Below, in pieces: positions 25,501 to 37,118 of a stretch of DNA of 64,000 nt (its first letter is position 1; each line of letters opens with the position of its first letter). The DNA is taken from assembly GCA_003260075.1 (NCBI GenBank), contig QLIY01000439.1, positions 51,832 to 115,831 of the forward strand, given 5' to 3'. The notes under the pieces are model-generated. The model saw nothing but the letters and a program-made list of their open reading frames with translations, was not told the origin of the DNA and did not search any database. A program made the position numbers and the translations under genes. Source of the stretch: Phallusia mammillata (lineage: Eukaryota > Chordata > Ascidiacea > Phlebobranchia > Ascidiidae).

Positions 25501-25919
25501 CTTAAAAACTTTTTTGTCACTTTTGATTGTCAACATTATATGTTTCCAAAGGATATTCGAAAATACACAGGTGGACGACTGTTAAACCAACGTTTGTAGA
25601 GTAAACCTATACTTTTTATAAAAAGTGCGGTGTTGAAATGCCCGTACAAAGTACATAAGTTATTACAATTTCTGGCAGTTCTGGTGCTACTTACACACGC
25701 GATTTGTGTCTAAAATATCTTTTATTCGCAGAACTTTTCACAATGAGTCACGCAAGTTTTGGAATCCTACTTTTCTTGGTAATCGCACTGAGCGCATCTA
25801 TCATAATTTATGCCGGATACCGGAACCGCCATAGATACGGAATTCGGTCTTACGCGGCAGCACCAAGGGTGGACGACAACATGGATCTAGTTGGTGTTGA
25901 CAGCAATCAGACTTTATAG
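11299..25919 (+). CDS. Glycine-rich, split-ZP, EGF-like type I membrane protein (22 exons)
   Basis: Unrecognised protein of about 1,120 residues. Exons: 11299-11371, 12484-12544, 12635-12941, 13082-13297, 14132-14352, 14672-14836, 16805-16915, 17583-17719, 18177-18325, 18734-18931, 19395-19640, 19983-20141, 20342-20449, 21026-21162, 21424-21572, 21718-21860, 22132-22324, 22392-22450, 23572-23725, 24078-24209, 25255-25348, 25732-25919. All splice phases agree except in exon 11, which contains a G-run gap. Order: signal peptide (MKQFVFLFFLCLLSLVNG); ZP-N-like region (LHCGVKSLKMS, ITGCFSAY, MRTQC); two copies of a Gly/Cys cassette; a C-S-Y segment typical of the end of ZP-N; ZP-C (VASCFIAP, FVIYGCDE, FDLVCIVGMC, ENCPK); a six-cysteine EGF-like domain; transmembrane helix (FGILLFLVIALSASIIIYAG); and a 37-residue tail. 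Exon 3's donor is uncertain: GTAAAT at 12942 adds a Cys, but earlier phase-0 sites exist. A likely role is an egg-coat or apical matrix component, which is inference only. Confidence 0.82.
13680..13749. other. G run of 70, probable gap
   Basis: Pure G in intron 4 of the ZP gene. A further 11-base run follows at 13929-13939 without clear duplicated flanks; the sequence just left of it resembles that around 62320-62360, a dispersed repeat. Confidence 0.65.
15361..15812. mobile_element. hAT-like non-autonomous element in intron of the ZP gene
   Basis: Begins CAGAGATAAAGAACCACTG and ends GGTTTGCCATCCTTG, an imperfect inverted pair. The flanking 8-mers CTCTAGAT and CTCTAGAA differ by one base. 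The interior carries paired GGGTCACGAAG / GGTCGCGACCC blocks. No transposase frame. A degenerate copy. Confidence 0.6.
16237..16390. repeat. Direct copies around an 11-base G run
   Basis: 72 bases left of 16308-16318 recur to its right with one substitution seen. In intron 6 of the ZP gene. Confidence 0.85.
16414..16605. repeat. Direct copies around a 10-base G run
   Basis: 90 bases on each side of 16504-16513, with one substitution seen. The open frame across it is an artefact of the copying. Confidence 0.85.
19114..19181. other. G run of 68, probable gap
   Basis: In intron 10 of the ZP gene. Same length as the run inside exon 11. Confidence 0.65.
19524..19591. other. G run of 68 inside coding exon 11 of the ZP gene
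   Basis: The exon must run from phase 0 to phase 2. Without the run it has 178 bases, so the missing piece must be 1 modulo 3. 68 is not, but 43 would restore the 221-base length of the matching exon in copy 1. The run therefore stands for unknown sequence and is not literal coding DNA. Confidence 0.8.
22772..23432. mobile_element. Tc1/mariner-pogo-like non-autonomous element
   Basis: Perfect-looking terminal inverted repeats (CAGTCAAACTTCGATACTAT and its complement) with TA on both sides (22770-22771 and 23433-23434), in the intron before exon 19 of the ZP gene. Inside is a repeated CTATGCCACC motif and a C-run gap with duplicated flanks. No transposase frame. The TA duplication and CAGT... 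ends place it with Tigger/pogo relatives. Confidence 0.82.
23172..23330. repeat. Direct copies around a 10-base C run
   Basis: About 73 bases flank 23246-23255, inside the Tc1/pogo-like element. C instead of G indicates that this piece was reverse-complemented after the run was written. Confidence 0.8.
23722..23890. repeat. Direct copies around an 11-base C run
   Basis: The end and donor of exon 19 of the ZP gene (AAAGTAAGTTAAACC) recur right of 23801-23811. The second donor copy is not a real exon end. Confidence 0.85.
24394..24885. mobile_element. hAT-type MITE, TTCGGCCGAA family, long copy
   Basis: Ends TAGAGATGTACCGAATATTC / CGATTCGGTACATCACTA, flanked by identical 8-bp duplications GTTCAAAC (24386-24393 and 24886-24893). 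Both subterminal zones are dense in TTCGGCCGAA palindromes; the middle is unrelated AT-rich sequence. It lies in the intron before the EGF-coding exon 21 and contains one ambiguous base at 24829. Confidence 0.9.
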
Positions 25920-26012
25920 TTAAAAACGTACCAGAACCCAAACCATATTCGTTTTGTGTATCACTTCCATACATTAGCAGTTATACATGACTTATGTCAT
26001 TACGGGCTTGGT

Positions 26013-26018
26013 AATAAA
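26013..26018 (+). terminator. Poly(A) signal AATAAA of the ZP gene
   Basis: First AATAAA after the stop codon, 94 bases downstream. A normal position for an animal 3' UTR. Confidence 0.55.
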
Positions 26019-27884
26019 GGAACGTTTTTGAAATTATTACCATTTCCAACACGGCATATTTCATGCAAGGTTCAAGAATGATACTGAAGTATCTTTAAGT
26101 GTGTATTTCTTTGCACAAGACCAATGGGTTAAGTTGTTTTTCTGTTTCATCCTCAAAGTTTTAAGATATATTCGCTGACTTAATGAAATGGAAAGTATAT
26201 TAAGTCGAAAACCTTTCAAGTTCGTTTTTGCGTTTTAGGTTAATATCACTTATTATACTCATACACTAAATGTTCATTGAGGATGGGCCATAACAGCAAA
26301 TGTTCTATTACTATTTGGTCGAGCACGCCGGTGTCACATACATTTCCTATTCCTCGTTAGTTTTGTTGCTTACGCTCACGTCGCTGGCGGCGGACTATAC
26401 GCTGTACAGGCCCCAGAGGTACGCGTTTTTCCACCAACTAACGCATTTAAAACCACAGTAAATTTTGTTCTAGGATACTTTTGTCCCTTTCAAACACTTT
26501 TGCATGTTGACAGGGCATGAATTTGTAAACTTAATATTCGTGTCAGTTTGTATTTTTTGCTCCACAGTAAAACAGCGATACTCGATACAGAGACTCTGTA
26601 ACAGAGTACTCAGGTTCTGGCCGGGCTCGGCCTATCCCTAACGTTATATGTACTCTTTGTCACCCAACGCTATTAAGACAAATAAGTTTCGTCGAAATAA
26701 CGAGTTAGATGCATTGACTCTTAACCTGAAGCGGCTTGACGTTGTAACTTTATAGTATCATTCATTATTTTTATTACTTATCGCCGCATTATAATAGTTT
26801 CGGCAATTTATTCCGTCATTGCCTTGGTGCAGAGAGGTGATAACAATGACCTAGTCAAAATGATTCATCCGATACAAAAATGCAAAACGTATACTTAAAA
26901 AACACCAAATTTGTGCAATTTGGTGGCAAATTTACAAAATTGCTATCGCGAGTCTGAATGTCAGGATGGATTGTAGGCTGGCGTTCATTTGTTTCGATGT
27001 CATGCGATCTTCTCATATACCACATTTGCGACTGATTTAGCACTCCTACCTTAGAAAATGTGTATTTTTATTGGAGGCGCTGATTTAACCATCGAGTCTT
27101 TTTTAAATCTATTACAGTGTTATCATTATTAATTTCATGCTTCATTCGTTGCATCAAAAATTGTATCAATGTTCACCAGGGGTTAACGTTCACAGTCTCC
27201 GGCCGCCGAAACTTATGCGCCGTGCACAAGTTTATTTAAATACTTAAATATTCTGTGGTCGCGCATGAGTTAAAACTACTCTGCATGATATATTGGTTTT
27301 AAATTACCTTAAAAATACCCCCCCCCCTTTCAAACACTTTTGCATGTTGACAGGGCATGAATTTGTAAACTTAATGTTCGTGTCAGTTTGTATTTTTTGC
27401 TCCACAGTAAAACAACGATACTCGATACAGAGACTCCCCCCCCCCCCTACAAAATTGCTATCGCGAGTCTGAATGTCAGGATGGATTGTAGGCTGACGTT
27501 CATTTGTTTCGATGTCATGCGATCTTCTCATATACCACATTTCCGATCGTCCCCCCCCCCCCGTGCACAAGTTTATTTAAATACTTAAATATTCTGTGGT
27601 CGCGCATGGGTTAAAACTACTCTGCATGATATATTGGTTTTAAATTAGCCTACCTTAAAAATATTTTTTCTGGTCGGGGGCGAAAACGTTGTAATACNTA
27701 TCGAGTCGATCGCGAGGCACGCAGAAAATTATTTCAAATAGAAGTTATTCTTTGGTAATAATCACGTAGTCTTGCAGTATATTGCTAATTTGGGTTGGAA
27801 AGGTAGATCCCGAAAGTCGGACTACCTCAAAAGTCGATCTTGAGTCATAAAAGGTTGGGCACCCCTGCTGTAGAGTTTTAAAAA

Positions 27885-28192
27885 ATGCCAGGAGTCCGAC
27901 AAAATAGAAGTAAAAGCAATTTACCTTTCAACAATAGCTGACCGTATATTGTTGACGCGAAACCAGTCTTCAGACGTCAAAACCTGTCGTCCACACCAGC
28001 AAAAAACGCGATGCCTCGTCGCGAAAACCGCCTAGTGTGAACGCGCGGAGTACGAACACCTGGTACGAAACCACGTGGCGGTGCCTCTGTGTGAACGCAG
28101 CCTAAGTTTAAGCGTCAACAATACACGGTCAGCTATTGTTGAAAAGTGAATTGCTTTTACTTCTATTTTGTCGGCATTTTTTAAAACTTAAA
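27885..28192. mobile_element. Long-inverted-repeat element (foldback/MITE-like)
   Basis: Arms of roughly 75-80 bases face each other: the left arm holds GTCCGACAAAATAGAAGTAA, and the right arm holds its complement ending in TTTTGTCGGCATTTTTT. The centre contains TGTGAACGCGCGG and TGTGTGAACGCAGCC. A further copy of one arm follows the G run at 28412-28495. No coding frame and no clear target duplication, so the superfamily is uncertain. Confidence 0.6.
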
Positions 28193-29766
28193 ACGTTAGT
28201 GTACGTGTCATGTTTATGTTGCTATAAAATGCCTGTTGATTTCGAAACATTGGAATTGTTGCGTTTCAACCGATAAGTAATTACGTGACTACAAACGCAT
28301 TTGTGGGGGGGGGGGTACACTTTCATAGCTATTTGGAGCAAAAAGAAAACTTATGGTACTTCATAGAGCAAAACTATCTTTAAGCACCAAAAAACTTTTA
28401 GGGGGGGGGGGTTTTAAAAAATGAGTCCGACAAAATAGAAGTAAAAGCAATTCACCGTTCAACAATAGCTGACCGTGTATTGTTGACGCCTAAACTTAGG
28501 TCATTTTGGATCAAGTTTAAAACGGATATTAAACACGGCTTAGGAATCGGTAATGCAAACCTTCATGACAACAACTAAAAGCAGCTATAAGCACCTTATA
28601 TTCTTTAATGTTGGTCCAAGGAATATATTAGCCAAATATTTATACTTATTTTTATTTCAGTTATGCGCCAAATAATGCTAAAAGTTATGCGCCAAATAAT
28701 GCTAAAACGTTAGTGTACGTGTCATGTTTATGTTGCTACAAAATGCCTGTTGATTTCGAAACATTGGAATAGTTGCGTTTCAACCGATAAGTAATTACGT
28801 GACTACAAACGCATTTGTGTTTATTTTAAATACGTTTTAAAACCGACTTAGCTTGAACAAAGATGTGATTTCGACGTTACACAAAGTACTCTACGCCAGT
28901 GCCCCTTGCAAACTATTTGTATCTTGTGTCGCATTAGCACCGATGTATAAGGTTTCTGGAGTATCATAAACAAGTTTTCTCGCTTTTGACGATTTTTTTT
29001 CTAACCATTTAATAGGGTTCTGATTTTGTTCAAGAGCCGGTAACAACGATAGTAATATTTAATACAATTATCAAACGAGGATTAGACACGCCTGTTTGTT
29101 TAAAAGGAGCATAATGGAAGTATATTACGCATCAGTTTCCTCAAACTTAGTTAAAAATGAAATCAGTAAGTCAATCATTGAAAAAACGAACTTATGGGGT
29201 TTGGTGTGGTTGTAAAGGTAAAGAAACACTTTCACAGCCATTTGGAGCAAAAAGACAAACTCATGGTACTTCATAGAGCAAAACTATCTTTAAGCACCAA
29301 AAAACTTTTACGTTTATTTATTTGTAACATACACATTTATATTGCACGACTTAAATCCATATTTACATTTCCACAAAATACTCTCCAGTGTCACATCACA
29401 CAACTAGTGGCACTGCAGAGCTGTGCTTGCTAAATTTAAATCCAATAAGTTGCAATGCAATACAAGAAGTCAGGGGCAAAATGAACAATGACATGAGATG
29501 CATTAAAACATTTTAGTTTGGGTCTTTATACCAATATTTTAAGAGCACCTCACCATGAATATGAGTAACCACAACAGGTTTATAAGCTGTAAAAAGTAAA
29601 GGGTGTTGGGAGAGGCGGGAAAAATGATTCTAACTCTTAGCCCAACATTTCTACTGGCAATAAAGTATGTGTGTCCAAGATGGCAACATTATATCCCGTC
29701 AAAGTGCAGAAAAAATGTACACTGTAACATTGTGACATATAAATATACTAAACTGAAACTTTAATT

Positions 29767-30356
29767 TTACATGATAGGAATGTAACTGTCAATTTTTGCT
29801 CTATGTCTTTGTGCAATGCATTCTGCAATCCATATAATGTTTCTGCATTCCTGTTCCTTTAGTTTAACATAGGAGTAGAAAACTCCATACTGGAATTGTT
29901 GCATGAAACTGTTCACATTTAAAGTCACCTGCAATAAAAGTTGCTAATTTTTACACACTCACTCTAAAGTTTTTTTAAATGTAAGCATTTAGAATAAAAC
30001 AAGCCACTTACCTCATGTTCAAAGAATTTATCCTCAAGTGTTTTATCACCAGGATTATTTCCAGTTCCCTCAAATAAAGGTTTGTAATCCTAAAAGCAAA
30101 ACCAGAAATGTAACAGCAATAAAGACACAAATATGAAATGTTGGCAATGGCAACAAAAAAATCTGTCACAGCAAGCTGTTTTAAAATATCCTACAACACA
30201 AGTGAAACCAATAACTTGACAGAGTGATCTAAACTTGCCCAACTAGCTGTACACATTACCCGAACACTTTTGGAGATAGTGCAAAGCATAGGTATTCATG
30301 TAAAATATAAGTATTTTAAACATGCATCAGTATTTTTCACATCTAATTCTGTAAAT

Positions 30357-30408
<52 letters not shown>

Positions 30409-32303
30409 AAACTGTGGTCTTCAAGAAAAAAACAAATATTAGTAGTGATGCAAAAATTATCTCAATTGGGTTTGGACTGAAACCGAATTTTCAGCACTTT
30501 TGCTCAATAATTTCAACCAAATTACCATATTTGTGATGTTACACAAAGTCAAACACTATGCTTTGACATATTTACATAAGTTATGTTGCCAGGTAACCAA
30601 TGGTCTTACTACAACACAATCAAAACAAACTACTTTGCTGATAAAATGGTTGATAGCTGTTTCACTTACAGCATAACATTCTGCGATTCGTTTCACTGTC
30701 TCATAATCATCAGCTTTGGACAATTCAATCAATCCATCAGGGTAAAGTTTTCCTCTGCGTGGATACAATTTTGCCCTGTCCTCTTTGGACAATTCAGTAC
30801 CAAAGGAGTTGATTGTTATAATCACAGAACGGCGGTCAGCTTCAAACTACACAGAGAAAAAGCATTGTAAAATATTCTAAATAACTTGCTAATATTACAA
30901 TAAAGTAATATGTTAGAATACTCAAGATACACACTAGGGGCTTCAAAGGCAGTTTTTAAAGAGTCAGCAAAAACTTATTACAAACTCACACAGGCTTCGC
31001 AAAAACTGGCCAAAGTTTTAGCAAATGGCACCTGGGTTTGGTATCACCTTTGCTTTGGTACATCAAAAACTTACTGCCAGTATTTCACACATGACATCAG
31101 CTGTTGCTCCGCCCTGATCTTTGCACCAATCATAAAAAGCCTCCAGGTATGCCTTGTACAGTGTGTTGCGGATTATCTCAATGTTCATTTCATTCAAGTC
31201 TTCCTCAGAAATGCATTCCTTGAAGAATGGAGCTAGAGACAAAAAGAAATTGGGGGGTACAGAAGTGGCATTGATATAATTTTGGAAACACTTTAGAGTT
31301 AGACCAAAAGTATCAAGGGAAATATAAGATAGCCAAAAAGATGTTCCACATTATACACAGAAAATACAAAGGGTATATATATGAGTAAAAATGTTAAAAA
31401 GAGACTTTGAAAAGCATACCAAGTGGCGAATCCACAAGTATTGCATTGTACAAATCAGCAGTGGTGCTTGCAATTGTAACTGTTTCCATTTGATCAAAGC
31501 GACCAAGAGGGTGACATTTTGGCAGGAGTTCTGAAAGTTGTCTTTGGTGAATTGTTCCAGTAATCAGCAAAATGATGTTGTCAATCATATAACTATACCT
31601 GTAGACAGACAGTCGTTTTAATTCTTTTCACTAACACATACAGTTATGCAGCTATCATTTTTGTAGCATAAATAAAATAGTAACAAAATGTAATGCAAAA
31701 TGTTGTTTCTAGATCTTATTCAATAACCCACGTTTTTATGATACATGACGCTTTGCTTTAAATTTGACACAGTGTAAACAGTACTCACATTAAACCAAAA
31801 AATAACTCAATAAAAATATGAATTATATTGTATATTGTTGCATACTAACTTGATAAAGTCAAGAAATGTCGCCAACTGTTTGTATGCATGGTTACGAATG
31901 TACTCAAACTCGATAACCAGCTTTTCACGAAGCTTGTCATCAATGACTGATACTGTTAGTGGAGAGGGCTCATTAGCCAGAAAATGTCCGTAACCTGTTC
32001 CTTGGAGATGAAGCTTCAAGTCTAAACAAAATAAGTTCATGTACTCCCAAACAGAAATATAATTTATGACATAATACTTTAGCTTTTTCAAGCACAAGGT
32101 TCTTTTTTATCTCTTATTTTTCGGTTACGGGTTTGAATTAGGCACCCATATGAAGTAAAGGGACTACCTTCCAATGTGTCACACTGGGTAAGATGTCTAT
32201 AATCTTCTCTTGATAAAATTCCGTTTTTGAAGCCACGGACCAATCCTTCAAGAAATCCATTGTCAACATTAAACAGAACTTCAGTAAAATTGAAGGAACC
32301 CAT
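29767..32303 (-). CDS. ATP6V0D1: V-type proton ATPase V0 subunit d
   Basis: Subunit d caps the c-ring of the V0 sector and couples it to the V1 stalk on lysosomes, endosomes and the apical membrane. Exons: 32168-32303, 31850-32021, 31420-31598, 31075-31232, 30670-30846, 30012-30089 and 29767-29928. They sum to 354 codons (353 residues; vertebrate d1 is about 351). Start at 32303 ([20 protein letters not shown]). Hallmarks: [14 protein letters not shown] near the N-terminus, [102 protein letters not shown], and the C-terminus [20 protein letters not shown]. All splice phases agree. It is divergent from AHCY, with 880 bases between the start codons. The tissue-restricted d2 paralogue cannot be excluded by name, but one ancestral d gene is expected in an invertebrate. 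Confidence 0.96.
30357..30407. other. G run of 51, probable gap
   Basis: In V-ATPase d intron 5. No duplicated flanks. Confidence 0.65.
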
Positions 32304-33183
32304 CACAATTTAAGTTTAAATACCAACAGTCAAAAAAATCTATGAGAAAACATATGATGCATTAACTTTATTGTATGGTCACAAAGCAGATTTTGGCCAA
32401 CCTTGCCATACACTATCATGCAGAAAGGGATGTTCTGTTTGCACTTTTGGTTGCTTGGAATGTTCAAAATACAGTGGTAAAAATAGCAGTTTTTTGCATA
32501 TCCGATTTCAAACAATTTTTTTCCGAAATTATTTTCCCCATAATGTAGGGCATAGATTAAATCGCTTTAACCTTTGGTACTAGGTTTCGCAAAAAGTGTT
32601 TAAACAAGCTGCTGGGAAGGAAAATTTTCCCAAGCGAAAAAAGACTCTGGCGCCAGAAAGATTACGCAATTACGAAAAGCAAACAGTAAAACTGACTTCA
32701 CTCCGCCATGTCAGCACAAAATATTCAATGAAAATACATACTAAATTAACATCTACAACTAACGTAACGTAACTGAAAGAAACCCCTTTCTGAAAGTTTT
32801 ATGGATCTTTATGGTCAGCTGACTAAACAACCAAATCATGTGATTGTAAAAATTGCTTTGTAATATGACGTCAAAATTGTCGCACTAAAAAACAGTTGTT
32901 TTTCAAACAAATAAAAAATAATTAAAAAGAGCTTAAAATATACAGAATCATTAACTTAAAACACTATAATAAAAGATACAAAGAAAATATTTCTATTACA
33001 TTTTACAATATCCCAGTGTGAAAAAACACCAAGTTCCGTTACGATTGACTGCGTTCATGTGTGCTTATAAACACGCGTTTCCATGTGTTCGGCCTCACTC
33101 AGTTTCTACCCACATCTGTGTGATACGTGTTGATTCGAGCTCTTACTTTATTCAATTCAATTGTTTTCTTACCTACGTTCAAA
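32304..33183. promoter_or_regulatory. Shared divergent promoter region, V-ATPase d / AHCY
   Basis: 880 bases separate the two start codons. Visible sites: TGACGTCA (CRE/ATF palindrome) at 32866-32873, TCATGTGA (MITF/TFE-type E-box) at 32836-32843, and the palindrome GTCAGCTGAC at 32814-32823. V-ATPase genes are known MITF/TFEB-family targets in vertebrates. That these sites work here is inference. Confidence 0.35.
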
Positions 33184-35764
<2,581 letters not shown>

Positions 35765-36362
35765 GCTATTTATGGGAACAATGGTGATAGTTTGAGAAAA
35801 ATCAAGTGCAAATACTGATAATTTCTGCAGTAACCATAACAATCATTTTTCTTGGTAAACAGTGTACAGTTGTGATGTTGCATTGGTGTACATGGCTATT
35901 TTTCGATAATGTGTACTTTTTCAAATGAATACAATTTGTTCCAATTTGCAAGATATAAATCTTTATTATATGACTGACAAATGAACGTAGACCAACTTTG
36001 TAGCATTGAGAAACTTTTGCACTCAGGAGTACAACTAAAAACAATACATATAATTTATTACCTTGATCCGAAATTGATTCAAATGCCCAGACAAACATGG
36101 AAACAAATATTCAGCAAATCATTGTAAAAAGTGATAGCAACCACTACAAAATGAGATTTAAGTGGTACCATAGATCTTTGCTACTTTTTTTTCTTAGGCG
36201 CTAAATAACACTATTTTGAAATTAAACTGCAATTTGATGTCATTGCATGGCAATAAACTTGATAAAGCACAAAAAGTTACACAACACAGAATAAAATGGT
36301 GTATTGATGGAAATAAACTGGCTGCTCATGTCGGAGCACTGACTTTTTTACAACACATGTTT

Positions 36363-36458
<96 letters not shown>

Positions 36459-37118
36459 AACTTTTTAGAGCCATATTTGTATTTAAATTTACAAAAAAAA
36501 TGCTAGAAATGGTTGGCACATTTAAACTTGCAAAATAAAAAAATCCCAATAAAATGCACAAACTAAGGCAGGTTAGACCAATGCAAGTGTGCAGCAAACT
36601 TGTTTTTACCTGCAATCAAGCAGACTGTTGGTCGTTAATATTTTTCATGGCTAGTGTTTTGTGAGGAGCATGGGTCGATGTATTGTTTTCAAAATCAAGG
36701 ACTCCACTTTGGAAAATACTATGTGTAACACTGATATAGAGGCTTATCATGGTTTAGATAAGAAAAATATTGCACATAGCTGACAAACATGAAACTTTTT
36801 TAAGCTGAAAAAAATAAAAGCATTTCAAATGTAAATCAGGTTACACTAATTAGGTAAGAAAATATTTTGGGGGTTTTGGTTGTAGTTTGCTTCACACCAA
36901 AAACGTTATACACAACCTCTTTTATAGGTAATGTATCTTGCAACATTTGGAAAACAATGCAAACCGAAGAAACTTTGCTTGGGATTATACTTAAAATTCA
37001 AATAGACAATGTTAGGCCCAGTAAACACTGCAATTACACTTTTCCATTGGTTTGACACATATGAAGATCTCAAACTATATAATAGTTCATAGAAATCACA
37101 AAATGTAAGTCATAAAGC
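35765..37118. other. Convergent 3' region, AHCY / SNX29-like
   Basis: No gene seen. It contains a 93-base G run (36365-36457) and an AATAAA at 36252-36257. Open frames crossing the G run encode only poly-Gly or poly-Pro. Confidence 0.55.
36365..36457. other. G run of 93, probable gap
   Basis: Longest run in the window, between AHCY and the SNX29-like gene. Confidence 0.65.

Larger units (their letters stand above)
25920..29766. other. Intergenic region with fragmented duplicate pieces
   Basis: No gene seen. Pieces of 26.49-27.32 kb recur after C runs at 27318, 27436 and 27551. Pieces of 28.2-28.3 kb and 28.3-28.4 kb recur at 28.7-28.8 kb and 29.2-29.3 kb. These look like small contigs of the second allele placed between gaps. 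A single ambiguous base is at 27698. Both neighbouring genes end here: the ZP gene from the left and V-ATPase d from the right. Confidence 0.6.

Noticed and set aside
36216..36615. Open frames with long poly-Gly or poly-Pro tracts (also at 13555-13849 and 40337-40704)
   Set aside because: They exist only because G runs that behave as gaps are translated. Flanking residues have no homology or splice logic.
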